Source of the DNA: JANPJV01 sp031425695
Lineage (GTDB): Bacteria; Pseudomonadota; Gammaproteobacteria; Xanthomonadales; SZUA-5
Length of the DNA stretch: 15,487 nt
Assembly: GCA_031425695.1 (NCBI GenBank)
Contig: JANPJV010000003.1
Coordinates: forward strand, 1 to 15,487
Direction of reading: 5' to 3'
The translations under genes and the position numbers were made by a program. Under the pieces are notes generated by a model, which did not search any database, was not told where the DNA came from, and saw only the letters and a list, made by a program, of their open reading frames with translations. Shown piece by piece: positions 1-8,511 of this stretch (its first letter is position 1; every line of letters starts with the position of its first letter).

Positions 1-1
1 G

Positions 2-106
2 GAATACCTGAAGCGATACAACGCGGACCCCAAGCCATTTGTCTGGCGAAAGAGCGCTGACCAGATCATAGAAAGCGTCGGCCGAGCGGCCGGAAAGCTT
101 GTCTGA
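2..106 (+). pseudogene. IS630-family transposase, 3' end only (continues beyond the left edge)
   Basis: The plus-strand frame encodes the last 34 residues of a transposase and then TGA. The motif NADPKPFVWRKSADQII, followed by a helix ending in GRAAGKLV, is characteristic of the C-terminus of IS630-family DDE transposases, just after the catalytic domain. The catalytic residues themselves lie outside the window, so it cannot be judged whether the element is intact. The short A/T-rich stretch after the stop is a candidate terminal inverted repeat and is listed separately. Identification rests only on this C-terminal motif, but the motif is distinctive. The entry is partial because of the window edge, not necessarily a pseudogene. 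Confidence 0.75.
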
Positions 107-139
107 CTTAATTATGCTTATTTCTGACACACCACACTA
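107..139. mobile_element. Probable right end of the IS630-type element, with TA target at 138-139
   Basis: The 30 or so bases after the transposase stop are A/T-richer than everything around them (ttaattatgcttatttctg) and run into gacacaccacacta, where high-GC coding sequence begins abruptly. IS630-family elements insert at TA dinucleotides, and a TA lies exactly at this boundary. Read from the host side the end would begin GTGTGGTGTGTCAG. The left end is outside the window, so the inverted-repeat partner cannot be checked. The boundary is inferred from composition and from knowledge of the family. Confidence 0.45.
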
Positions 140-1258
140 GCGCGCGGGCGCCGCGCGCCGGTGCAGGAACAGTCCGAGCAGCATCAGCACACCGAAGCCG
201 GCGATGATCCAGTGGTAGTTGGCGCGCAACTCCCTCGTCATGGACAATCCGCGTTGGGCGGCATGCCGACAGGTTTCGAGCTCCTGCTGGTCACGCCAGA
301 CCGCCGGTACGGATGGGGTCGTGATTTTGCTGGTCAGCCTGATGGTCAATTCGGAATCACGCGCGAGACACGCAAATTTGGCGAAGTTGTTGATATTCCA
401 CTGGTCCGGATACTTGCCGAGGATATCTTCGATACCGCGACGCATCAGCGGCCAGTCGGCCTGGGATTGCGTGAATATCGTCTTGCCGATCGCGGTCTGG
501 TAGACGAGCCAATAGATGCGGACGTATAGCGTGGCGCCTTCAGTCGCTTCGGTTCGCTTGACGGCCGCCCGCGCAAAATCTTCGATTGCAGACAGAGAAC
601 CACCCCATTTGGGCAGGAAATTGCCTGCCACCTGAAAGTACAACTGATAGTAGCCAGGGAAACGATCCAGCCCCGCGTCGGACATTTCCAGATATTGCTG
701 CTGCGGCCAGTCCTGCGACTTGCCGACCTCGAGCATCATCTGGTACCACAAGGGATTGCGGCCCGCGATCGGCTCATGTTCCAGCAGATAGACACGCGCC
801 TGTTCGACCAGTTGCTTGAACGCCGCCAGATCCTTGGGCTCGACCGTATTGGCAAATCCAGTTCCACGATAAGCCCCGGCACGCGTCAGCAGTGCGCGCG
901 CGAATGCCAGTCGCGCCGCGGCAGATTGCGGCGAGTGCGCGATCCATTCCTTCAGGCTGCGGTCGACCTCTTCCCAGGCTGGGTCGTCGGTCGCCGTATG
1001 TCCCATCGTTGCGGCGATCCCGCGATCGAACGAAGTCAGCTTCCACAACCCACTCGCGGTGCGCTCGCCTTGCTCGTAGCGAACTACGAGCGCGTCCAGC
1101 GCGGCGTAGTCGCGCGCGGTCAGCAATGCTGCCACCTCGTTCTGGACCACCTCACGTTCCGAGTAGGCCCCGGCCGGAATCGGCCACCCGATCAACGCCA
1201 GGAGCAGGAGCGACCAGTGCACGCACTGCCATGACCGCCAGGATCCCGTTTCCGACAT
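137..1258 (-). CDS. Exported DUF4034-like protein with C-terminal membrane anchor
   Basis: The product is 373 residues. An N-terminal signal peptide (about residues 14-31, WSLLLLALIGWPIPAGA) is followed by an all-helical, repeat-like region with evenly spaced aromatic residues. It contains motifs such as SGLWKLTSF (about 69-77) and YRGTGFA (about 130-136). These resemble DUF4034-type proteins of Xanthomonadales, although that assignment is from memory of the family pattern. The C-terminus has one membrane helix (about 349-366, WIIAGFGVLMLLGLFL) followed by HRRAAPAR. Together with the signal peptide this predicts a periplasmic domain tethered to the inner membrane. No enzymatic motif is seen. 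The gene is divergent from the DUF1206 gene. Its stop codon sits on the boundary with the IS630-type element, so the natural C-terminus may have been longer. Confidence 0.75.
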   Translation of the reverse strand: MSETGSWRSWQCVHWSLLLLALIGWPIPAGAYSEREVVQNEVAALLTARDYAALDALVVRYEQGERTASGLWKLTSFDRGIAATMGHTATDDPAWEEVDRSLKEWIAHSPQSAAARLAFARALLTRAGAYRGTGFANTVEPKDLAAFKQLVEQARVYLLEHEPIAGRNPLWYQMMLEVGKSQDWPQQQYLEMSDAGLDRFPGYYQLYFQVAGNFLPKWGGSLSAIEDFARAAVKRTEATEGATLYVRIYWLVYQTAIGKTIFTQSQADWPLMRRGIEDILGKYPDQWNINNFAKFACLARDSELTIRLTSKITTPSVPAVWRDQQELETCRHAAQRGLSMTRELRANYHWIIAGFGVLMLLGLFLHRRAAPAR

Positions 1259-1444
1259 GTTGTCCGCTCGCAGTTCGAGTCGCGACCATACGCGCTATGC
1301 GGTGGGCATCCGCGAAACACCAAGATTGCGGACACGCAGACCGAAATTCCGGAGATCCAGAATCTCGGCGACCCGACCTTGGATTCACTTCTCTGGGACG
1401 GTTTTGCTGCGATAACACGGGAAATTTTTTCCAAGGCTCAGCCA

Positions 1445-2233
1445 ATGAAGACAACAACGCTTGCGACGCAGAAAGTGGCCAGTTGGGTGCCGCCTATTGC
1501 CCGCGTTGGCTATGCCGCGAAGGGTGTCGTGTACGTGTTGGTGGGATGGATAGCCATCACGGCTGGTTTGCAGTCGGGCAGCCCGGAAGGCAGCAGCGGT
1601 GCGCTGGCATCACTCACCGATGAGCGGGGTGGCCGGCTGATGCTGATGGCGATTGCCATTGGCCTTCTGGCGCATGTCATCTGGCGGGCAGTCCAGGCAG
1701 CGCTCGATCCCGAGCACGACGACAGCGGTCCCAAGCGCATCGCGGGTCGCTTGTTCAATGCCCTGAGCGGGTTGATCTACGGTTCGCTGGCTTGGACTGC
1801 CTGGCAGTTGAGCCAGCGTGGCGACACCGGATCCGGCGTCGATCATGAGGTCTGGGTGAGCCGCCTGCTGGCGAAGCCAATGGGTACCTGGCTGGTGATG
1901 CTGGTCGGAATCGGTGTTGCGGTGTTTGGAGCGTTCCAGATCTACAAGGCTTGGAAAAACGACGTCGGCAAGCGCATGTCTGGCGAAGGCCCGGGGATTG
2001 AGATGTTGGGTCGTGTCGGGACTGCAGCGCGCGGTTTCGTGCTGATGCCCATCGGCTGGTTCGTATTCAACGCCGGGCGTCACTATCGTGCCGAGCAGGC
2101 GGCCGATACCGAGGAAGTCCTCAAAATGCTTGGGAACGGCTGGCTGCTGGGCTTGGTCGGATTCGGCCTCTTGGCGTATGGGATCCACCAGGGCGCCAAG
2201 GCCGTGTACCGGCAAATCGACCGGCCGACGTGA
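1445..2233 (+). CDS. DUF1206 integral membrane protein
   Basis: The product is 262 residues from the ATG at 1445, which has an AAGG ribosome-binding site 8 bases upstream. An in-frame start at 1379 would add 22 residues with no site before it. The protein has three copies of the DUF1206 repeat, each a pair of membrane helices. The first-helix motifs are RVGYAAKGVVYVLVGWIAI (about residues 18-36), RLFNALSGLIYGSLAW (about 100-115) and RVGTAARGFVLMPIGWFVF (about 183-201), giving about six transmembrane segments. The G-x-x-Y-x-x-x-G pattern of helix packing recurs in the repeats. The family is widespread in bacteria and its function is unknown. It lies divergently from the DUF4034-like gene across about 190 bases in which no convincing promoter was found. 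Confidence 0.85.
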   Translation: MKTTTLATQKVASWVPPIARVGYAAKGVVYVLVGWIAITAGLQSGSPEGSSGALASLTDERGGRLMLMAIAIGLLAHVIWRAVQAALDPEHDDSGPKRIAGRLFNALSGLIYGSLAWTAWQLSQRGDTGSGVDHEVWVSRLLAKPMGTWLVMLVGIGVAVFGAFQIYKAWKNDVGKRMSGEGPGIEMLGRVGTAARGFVLMPIGWFVFNAGRHYRAEQAADTEEVLKMLGNGWLLGLVGFGLLAYGIHQGAKAVYRQIDRPT

Positions 2234-2347
2234 GCGGTTGGTAACCCTCTGTCACGATAGGGGGGCGCGCGCGTCGACACGAATCGGTTGGGGTAGAGTC
2301 CCGGCCACCAGTAGTTCCGCGGCCGCGAAACCTTGGGGAGAAGTTTC

Positions 2348-5347
2348 GTGCGCACATTTTGGTTCTCTCGATGTCGGGCATCGATCCGCTCCGCGCCTGC
2401 CTGCGCGCTGCCCGCCGCATTGCTCGGCTTCGGTCTGCTGCTCCTGCCCGGGCAGCCGCTCCGGGCCGCGCCGGTCGAATCCGCCGCGGCGAGCGATCTG
2501 GTCGAGCTCGACTACGTCAAGGGCCCGTCCCCGAACATCTACGACACGTTCGGCGCCGCCGTAGCGGTCGATGACGAGGTCGCGGTGGTCGGCAGTCCGA
2601 ACGGCAACGCGACCCAGCAGTTGTTCAGCACGGGCGTGGCCTTCGTATTTCGACGTAACGGCGACCAATGGGTTCAGGAAGGGACGCTCGCGGCCCCGGA
2701 CGCCGACTTCGGGGATCGCTTCGGCTTCTCGGTCGCGATCTCGGGTGACCTGGCCGCGGTCGGTGCGCCCACGCACGACGGTGGCGGTCGCGTCTACGTC
2801 TACGAACGCGTCGGCGGCACCTGGGCCTGGCAGCAGACGCTGGCCTCCGGCACCAACGCGAACGACCGCTACGGCGCTGCCGTCGCGCTGGAAGGTACGC
2901 GCCTCGCCGTCGGTGCCCCGTTGATCAACACGGGGCCGGTCGCACCGACCGGCGCGGTCTACGTGTACGAGCGCAGCGGCAGCGCCTTCGGTGCCCCGAC
3001 GCAACTGTTCGCCGACGAGCGGACCGGGGGCGAGGAGTTCGGCTACTCGCTCAGCCTGGAAGGCAACCGGCTCGCCGTCGGCGCGCGCTACAACCAGGAC
3101 GTGAACTTTATCCAATCCGGCGCCGTGTTCGTGTTCGCCAAGGGCGCGACCTGGGCGCAGCAGGCGCGCATCCGGCGCACCGGCCTCAATCAGGATGCCA
3201 AATTCGGTGAGTCCGTGGCGCTCTCGAGCGGCACGCTGCTGATCGGCGCGCCGCGCACCATCATCTCGATCGGGGGGAATCCCACCGAGACCGGGAACGC
3301 TTTCGTCTACGTCGAAGGACCGGTCGGTACCTGGACCGAGCAGGCGCAGCTCCGCCCGGCGGCTCCCGCGCCCGACGACCGCATCGGCCAGTCCGTGGCG
3401 CTGGTGGCCGACAAGGCCGTGGTCGGCGCGCCCGGGCGCGCCCTGCTCTCGGATCCCGACTTCGGGGCGGCGTTCGAATTCCAGCGTACGGGCGCGAACT
3501 GGAGTTTCGTGAAATCGCTGCCGTCCACCGATGCGCCGGCCAGCGGCAGCCTGGGCTACGCGATGCACATGAAGAGCGGAGTGCTGTTCGTCGGCCAGCC
3601 ACAGGACTTGTTTCCCCCGCAAAACCCCGACCGCGCCGGCCGCGCGTACATCTACGCGTGGCCAGCCGCGAGCGCGATCGAGGTGGAGGACGTAGACCCG
3701 CCGTCGGAGGCGCGCGTGGGCCAGCCCATCACGGTGACAGTCGCCGCGGTCCAGGCTGGACACCCGATCGTGCACGGCGAAGTCGTCGTGAAGGGCTACG
3801 CGTTCCAAGCCGTGGATCCGGAAACCACGTGCACCGTGCAGCTCGGCCTCGGCGCGGCCGGGTGCGCGATCGCGTTCCCGACCGGTGGCGACAAGACGAT
3901 CACCGCGAGCTACCTCGGGGCGCCGGGCTTCGCCCCCGACGATTCCAATAACACGACGACATACCGGGCGCTGATCACGTCCACCCAAGCCAGCAACCTC
4001 GTTCACACGCCGAACCTGAACGCGCCGTCGACGCAGGTGACGGTAGCGATCGACGTGGCGGCGGTGGCGCCCGGCGGCGGCTCGCCCTTCGGCGTCGTGA
4101 ACGTCAGCTACATCGAATCGGCCCCGGCCCCGGACACCGGTGGCTGCAGTTACACGAGGCCGCAGCAGTCGAGCTGCAACATCACCCTGGCGAACCGAAG
4201 CACCTACGCCATCCAGGCGCAACTAAGCGGCAATCTCAGCTACGGACCCAGCAACCTGGTCGTCGCCCAGCACCGCGTGAATCGGCTGCCGCAGGTCGCG
4301 CCGGAGAACTACTTCACGCTCGAGGACCAGGTGCTGCAGAAAACCGATCCGCACGGTCAGACGACGCCCGGCAATCCAGACGACGACGGCCCCCTCGCCA
4401 ACGATTTCGACAACGATTCGGGTCTCGGCCAGGTCCTGACCGTGCATAACGTCTCGGTCGGTGGCATCGGCGGCAGCATCGCGATGAACCCGAGCGGCAC
4501 GTTCACGTACACGCCTCCCCAGAACGTGAGCGGACTGGCAACGATCTCGTACCAGGTCACCGACGGCATCGAGTCCGTCCCGACCAGCTTCAACATCGAC
4601 GTTACGGCCGTGAACGACCAGCCTTCGGTCACGCTGCTCGGCGATCGGGTGTTCCCGGCTGGCGACAGTGGGACCAAGACGGTGCCGGGTTTCGCCGTGT
4701 TCTCGCCGGGTCCCCCGGACGAGTCGGGGCAGACAGTCACCGTGTACACCGTCGTGCCCGTAGCGTTCGACGCCATTTCAAACTGCAACATCGCCAACAG
4801 CGGCACGCTGACATGCGAGCTCGCCGGGCCACCCACGGGCGTGGACGTGTGGTCGGTCACTGCGACCGACAGCGGCGGCACGCAGTACGGTGCCCAGGAT
4901 ACTTCGGACCCGCGCTACTTCCGCGTGGTGAAGGGCACGTTCGCGGCGGAGCTCGCGATCACCAAGACCAACAACGCGACGCGGCTACGGCAGTACCAGC
5001 CGACGACCTACACCATCACCGTGTCGAACACCGGGCCGAACACCGCGCCTTACGTGGGCGTGAAGGACCTGCTGCCGGCGACGCTCGAGAATGCGACGTG
5101 GACCTGCGTAGGCCAGAACGGCGCGACCTGCCCATCGGCGGGCAGCGGCAGCATCGACACGACGGTCACGCTGCCGGCGGCGAGCCGCGTGACATTCACG
5201 CTGACCGCCACCGTGAACTCGCCCACCGACGCGCCCGTCGTCAACACGGCAACCGTCGAGATCCTCAGCGCATTCGGCGACGGTGCGGGTAACAACAGCG
5301 CGACCGACACCGACCCCGTCGACCTGTTCCGCAACTCGTTCGAATAG
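2348..5347 (+). CDS. Large secreted FG-GAP / Ig-like / DUF11 protein with C-terminal FRNSFE tail
   Basis: The product is 999 residues from a GTG at 2348 with GGGGAG ending 7 bases before it. A TTG 15 bases upstream is possible but overlaps that site. The signal peptide lies at about residues 17-38. Residues 40-435 hold about seven FG-GAP-type beta-propeller repeats (FGAAVAVDDEVAVVGSP, FGFSVAISGDLAAVGAP, YGAAVALEGTRLAVGAP and so on), similar to integrin-alpha blades. Next come two Ig-like domains (about 440-645) and a cadherin-like/Big_9 domain (about 650-755) with the NPSGTFTYTPP and VTAVNDQP signatures. After a linker, a DUF11 domain (about 865-985) contains ITKTNNATRLRQYQPTTYTI and YTITVSNTGPNTAPYVGVKD. 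The last residues, LFRNSFE, match the tail of the beta-helix protein at 10599. A cell-surface or secreted adhesive role is inferred, since no catalytic motif is seen. Confidence 0.88.
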   Translation: MRTFWFSRCRASIRSAPACALPAALLGFGLLLLPGQPLRAAPVESAAASDLVELDYVKGPSPNIYDTFGAAVAVDDEVAVVGSPNGNATQQLFSTGVAFVFRRNGDQWVQEGTLAAPDADFGDRFGFSVAISGDLAAVGAPTHDGGGRVYVYERVGGTWAWQQTLASGTNANDRYGAAVALEGTRLAVGAPLINTGPVAPTGAVYVYERSGSAFGAPTQLFADERTGGEEFGYSLSLEGNRLAVGARYNQDVNFIQSGAVFVFAKGATWAQQARIRRTGLNQDAKFGESVALSSGTLLIGAPRTIISIGGNPTETGNAFVYVEGPVGTWTEQAQLRPAAPAPDDRIGQSVALVADKAVVGAPGRALLSDPDFGAAFEFQRTGANWSFVKSLPSTDAPASGSLGYAMHMKSGVLFVGQPQDLFPPQNPDRAGRAYIYAWPAASAIEVEDVDPPSEARVGQPITVTVAAVQAGHPIVHGEVVVKGYAFQAVDPETTCTVQLGLGAAGCAIAFPTGGDKTITASYLGAPGFAPDDSNNTTTYRALITSTQASNLVHTPNLNAPSTQVTVAIDVAAVAPGGGSPFGVVNVSYIESAPAPDTGGCSYTRPQQSSCNITLANRSTYAIQAQLSGNLSYGPSNLVVAQHRVNRLPQVAPENYFTLEDQVLQKTDPHGQTTPGNPDDDGPLANDFDNDSGLGQVLTVHNVSVGGIGGSIAMNPSGTFTYTPPQNVSGLATISYQVTDGIESVPTSFNIDVTAVNDQPSVTLLGDRVFPAGDSGTKTVPGFAVFSPGPPDESGQTVTVYTVVPVAFDAISNCNIANSGTLTCELAGPPTGVDVWSVTATDSGGTQYGAQDTSDPRYFRVVKGTFAAELAITKTNNATRLRQYQPTTYTITVSNTGPNTAPYVGVKDLLPATLENATWTCVGQNGATCPSAGSGSIDTTVTLPAASRVTFTLTATVNSPTDAPVVNTATVEILSAFGDGAGNNSATDTDPVDLFRNSFE

Positions 5348-5762
5348 GAGCGCGAAAAGACGCGCGAAGATCCCGGACAACCATAATCTCGGCGATTGGC
5401 TGATCCGCGCTGGACTGCGGGCCTGCACCGGCGCATCACTCCGCGCGCGGCTCGTCAGTTAGACGACGCCCGTACCAACCGTCGGAAGATTCTGATTCAT
5501 ACGTGTCCCGTGTTCTCCCCTGCTGTCCTGCGTTGTGTCCCCGCTGGCCCTGTATGCCGCACCCTTGCGTTGCACGCATGCGACCGCGGCTGAGCGACCC
5601 TTTGGTTTTGAGGCACTTGCGATATGCGGAAGATTTCGGTCTGCCGCTGGCGCTGGAAGATCACGGGAACACGATGGCGAGCTTCAAAAGAATGTGCACG
5701 TCGCGGTTGTTGGAAGGTTTCCCGTATCTTTTCTGCGTGTCCCGCGTCTGTTCCGTTAGGCG
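5348..5762. other. Intergenic stretch without a supported gene
   Basis: The 415 bases lie between the convergent ends of the FG-GAP gene and the AlkB-type gene. A weak hairpin, GCGCG-AAAAGA-CGCGC, follows the FG-GAP stop directly, without a T-run. Short open frames here lack ribosome-binding sites and recognisable sequence. Two loosely similar cgtgtcccg segments (about 5502 and 5736) are too short to call a repeat. Nothing else was found. Confidence 0.5.
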
Positions 5763-6404
5763 CTACTCGGCATTGATCCTGCGAAACGTAAGATTGATGC
5801 GCTCGCCCACCGGGCGGCGCGTCTTCGGCAGCGCGTGGCGATAGAGCCGCTGCGTGGCACCGGCCATCAGCAGCAAGCTGCCGTGGTCGAGCTCGAACGA
5901 CCGTTCGGGACCGCCCTTTTCGCGTGACTTCAGGCGAAAGCTGCGAGTGGAGCCGAGGCTCACCGAGGCGATCAGCGGATCGGGGCCGAGCTCGCGTTCG
6001 TCGTCGGAATGCCAGCCCATCGAGTCATTGCCGTCGCGATAGCGATTGACCAGCACGCTGTTGAAGCGATACGTCAGCTCCGAGTTGAGTCGCGCCCGCA
6101 GCTCACTCAGAGTGGCGGTCCAGGCAAGCGGCTGGTGAAGCGTTCCCGAGTAGCGATACACCGCATCCGCATCGCCGATCCACGCCGAAAGCCGCGGAGA
6201 CAAATGCTCGCGGCCGAACAGGCGAACGCGGTGGCGGCTGTATTCGATTTCGGTCTGCAACGCCAGGAAATGACGATCAGCCGCAGCGGGCGTGAGCCAT
6301 CCCTGGATCAGCGCGAGGCTTGCTCCGGGCAACTCGATCCGAGCATCAGGTATTGGCGAGTTCGGCGTCCGGCGCATTCGCGATGACCGCAGCAATCCCC
6401 GCAT
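5763..6404 (-). CDS. AlkB-family Fe(II)/2-oxoglutarate dioxygenase (nucleic acid demethylase)
   Basis: The product is 213 residues from the ATG at 6404, or 204 from the ATG at 6377. Neither start has a strong ribosome-binding site. AlkB-type enzymes remove alkyl groups such as 1-methyladenine and 3-methylcytosine from DNA or RNA by oxidative demethylation. The key residues are all present: iron ligands H132-x-D134 in GWHSDDE and H190 in YRHALPKT, and the 2-oxoglutarate/substrate signature R202-x-N-x-T-F-R208 in RINLTFR. Also seen are PRLSAWIGD (about 70-78), YRYSG (83-87) and FNSVLVNRYRDG (114-125). These match the compact ALKBH2/3-like bacterial group rather than E. coli AlkB. The 5' end overlaps the 3' end of the YegP-like gene by 59 bases (32 with the shorter start), so translation is probably coupled. 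Confidence 0.9.
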   Translation of the reverse strand: MRGLLRSSRMRRTPNSPIPDARIELPGASLALIQGWLTPAAADRHFLALQTEIEYSRHRVRLFGREHLSPRLSAWIGDADAVYRYSGTLHQPLAWTATLSELRARLNSELTYRFNSVLVNRYRDGNDSMGWHSDDERELGPDPLIASVSLGSTRSFRLKSREKGGPERSFELDHGSLLLMAGATQRLYRHALPKTRRPVGERINLTFRRINAE

Positions 6405-6675
6405 CACGCGCGGAATCGCTCAAATACAGCTGGCTCGAACCGATGATCTCGCCGTTGGCTGCGCGCAGAACAAAATAAGGTTTGCCATCGCTCGAGACAA
6501 CGGCGTCGAAGCGTTCGCGGTCGAGCACGTTTTTGCGCACCGCTTCGATGCCGACCAGGCACGAATGCTCCTCGACGTAGCCCTCGCCCACGAGAACGAT
6601 CTCGCCGTTAGCCGCCTGCAGCGCGAAACCGTACTGCCCATTGTCGCGCCGCGTCACCACGAACTTTCCGGCCAT
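6346..6675 (-). CDS. YegP-like DUF1508 (UPF0339) protein
   Basis: The product is 109 residues from an ATG with GGAG 8 bases upstream. It contains two tandem DUF1508 units. The first is about residues 3-50, with the signature NGQYGFALQAANGEIVLVGE and a helix SCLVGIEAVRKN. The second is about 54-103, with GKPYFVLRAANGEIIGSSQLY and ARDAGIAAVIANA. The length fits the small two-repeat YegP class, a cytoplasmic beta-alpha fold of unknown function. It is the first gene of a two-gene minus-strand unit with the AlkB-type gene. That pairing could indicate a stress or damage context, but this is inference only. Confidence 0.9.
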   Translation of the reverse strand: MAGKFVVTRRDNGQYGFALQAANGEIVLVGEGYVEEHSCLVGIEAVRKNVLDRERFDAVVSSDGKPYFVLRAANGEIIGSSQLYLSDSARDAGIAAVIANAPDAELANT

Positions 6676-6745
6676 ATCGTTACTCCGTCAACAGTCCGCC
6701 AGTGTGCGGGACCGAATGCATCTCGATCGTGCAGAGGCTGATGGA

Positions 6746-6823
6746 GAATTCCGGACAGAATTCCGGACAGTCGGGATTTGCGACTGGGACGGAGAATTCC
6801 GGACAGTCGGGATTTGCGACTGG
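6746..6823. repeat. 36-bp-period tandem repeat with gaattccggacag core
   Basis: A 30-base block starting gaattccggacagtcggga occurs at 6758-6787 and again, identically, at 6794-6823, a 36-base period. An extra partial copy (gagaattccggacag) precedes them at 6746-6758. Each block contains gtcg-ggatttg-cgac, a short inverted repeat, plus overlapping gaattc and tccgga palindromes. The repeat lies between the divergent YegP-like and methyltransferase genes. It could be a regulatory array, or the remnant end of an insertion sequence. Confidence 0.8.
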
Positions 6824-6875
6824 AGATCTGGTACGGCCGCAAGGCGGGTTGTTCGTCGGTGGATAAGGTTGCAGC

Positions 6876-8423
6876 ATGGCCGTCTCACGTATCACCACGC
6901 TCACCATGGATGACTGGACTGACGGATACGTCACCGAGCTGCCATACAGCATCAACCATTTCCCCGAAATGGCGCCCGCGCATCTGCGCCTCGCACTGCT
7001 GCAGGCCGGGCTGGCCGCGCCCAGAATCGACGAGGATCTCACCTACCTGGAACTCGGTTTCGGTCAGGGCCTGGGCCTCAACATGCTGGCCGCCGTGCAC
7101 CCGCAAGGGCGATTCTTCGGCAACGACTTCATGCCCGCGCATGTGGCCGCCGCGCAGGCCCTTGCAACCCAAGCCGGGCTCGACAACCTGCAACTGGTGC
7201 AGGACAGCTTTGCCCAGTTGCACGACCGCGCTCTGCCACCGATGGATTTCATCGTCCTGCACGGCGTCTACACCTGGGTCAATGCAGAAAATCGCGCCCA
7301 CATCGTCGCGCTGATCGCGCGTCTGCTCAAACCGGGTGGCGTGGTCTACGTGTCCTATAACTCAATGCCCGGCTGGGCAAACAAGGCACCGCTGCAACGC
7401 CTGATGAGCGAAGCCGCGCAACAGCAAACCGATGGCAGCGCACTGCAACGCTTCCACGCCGCACGCGATCTGCTGAGACAACTGGACGCCGCCGACGCCG
7501 CCTTCTTCACCAGCAACCCCGGCGCGCGCGCCGCGCTGCGCGACATCACGAATGCCGGCGACGCCTACCTGCTGCATGAATTCGCCCCGCGCGGCTGGAC
7601 ACCCTTCTATCACGCCGACGTCGCCGCCGACATGGCACGCGCCGACCTGCAGTTTGCCGCCTCGGCCAAGCTGATTTCCAACTTTCCACAATGGTCGCTG
7701 CCCGCCGCATCGCGCGCCCTGATCGACGCCACCGAAGACTTAGGATTGCGCGAACTCCTGCGTGATTTCGCAATGCAAACGCCATTGCGCCGCGACGTGT
7801 TCGTGCGCAGCCCGCGCAAACTCAGCGCCGCCGAAATCGAGCAGGAATACAACGCTACCCTGCTCGGCCTGCAACGCCCTCCCGCCAGTTGTGCGCGCAA
7901 TGTGCGCACGCCGATTGAAGCGCTGCGCCTGGCGGATGACGTGGTCGACGCCCTGCTCGCAGCGCTCGCGAACCGCCCGCAGACCATCGCCGCACTGACG
8001 GCACTGCCCGCGCTCACAAACGCCAGCCCGGCAAGCATTCGCGAGTCGTTGGACCTGATGCTGTGCCTCGGCTATCTCGGCCCGGCAATGGCCCCGCAAG
8101 CCGAAACCCGAAGCCGCGCGCACGCCCTGAACAACCCCTTGCTCAAACGCCTGCACGCCGGCGAACGCCTCTCCGGCCTGGTCTCACCCGCGCATTCCGC
8201 AGGTATTGCGATCGCCTATCACGACCAACTCTTCCTCGCCGCGCAGCAAATCGGGCACAGCAATGCGGATGCGCTGGCGTCGTATGCAGAAACCGTGCTG
8301 CAGATCGGCACCGGCCCTCCAGCAACGTCAGCCGCACTGCCTGAATTGCAACGCGAAGCGCGCAACTTCCTGAACTATGGCAATGACTACTACCGCTCGC
8401 TGGATCTCTTCGGCGCAGCCTGA
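6876..8423 (+). CDS. Class I SAM-dependent methyltransferase with C-terminal regulatory domain
   Basis: The product is 515 residues from the ATG at 6876, with AAGG about 8 bases upstream. A second ATG at 6906 would give a start at MDDWTDGY. The N-terminal half is a Rossmann-type methyltransferase: motif I is YLELGFGQG (about 57-65), the acidic residue after strand 2 is in FFGNDF (about 80-85), and LKPGGVVYVSYN is at about 151-162. The middle has YLLHEFAPRGWTPFYHADVAADMARADLQF (about 229 onward in short blocks), the hallmark of the methyltransferase regulatory domain (PKMT_2nd/MethyTransf_Reg) found in rickettsial-type protein lysine methyltransferases. The C-terminal third is helical. A cytosolic protein methyltransferase role is inferred from the family, and no target gene is evident nearby. 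Confidence 0.88.
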   Translation: MAVSRITTLTMDDWTDGYVTELPYSINHFPEMAPAHLRLALLQAGLAAPRIDEDLTYLELGFGQGLGLNMLAAVHPQGRFFGNDFMPAHVAAAQALATQAGLDNLQLVQDSFAQLHDRALPPMDFIVLHGVYTWVNAENRAHIVALIARLLKPGGVVYVSYNSMPGWANKAPLQRLMSEAAQQQTDGSALQRFHAARDLLRQLDAADAAFFTSNPGARAALRDITNAGDAYLLHEFAPRGWTPFYHADVAADMARADLQFAASAKLISNFPQWSLPAASRALIDATEDLGLRELLRDFAMQTPLRRDVFVRSPRKLSAAEIEQEYNATLLGLQRPPASCARNVRTPIEALRLADDVVDALLAALANRPQTIAALTALPALTNASPASIRESLDLMLCLGYLGPAMAPQAETRSRAHALNNPLLKRLHAGERLSGLVSPAHSAGIAIAYHDQLFLAAQQIGHSNADALASYAETVLQIGTGPPATSAALPELQREARNFLNYGNDYYRSLDLFGAA

Positions 8424-8511
8424 GGCTGAACCCGCAAATCAGTAGGAACGGTTGTCGCCGACGCGCTGGGCGCTGTATCTGCAGGACCGGATGGTGGGGT
8501 TCCGGTGGAAT

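Noticed and set aside
2252..4222. A 656-residue open frame on the minus strand
   Set aside because: It is Arg/Gly/Val-rich with no domain, and lies antisense to the strongly supported FG-GAP/DUF11 gene. Long antisense frames are common in high-GC codon usage.
5348..5370. GCGCG-AAAAGA-CGCGC hairpin as the terminator of the FG-GAP gene
   Set aside because: Five-pair stem without a T-run; too weak to call.
5500..5760. Two similar cgtgtcccg-containing segments as a direct repeat
   Set aside because: Identity is only about ten bases with loose similarity around it, not distinguishable from chance.
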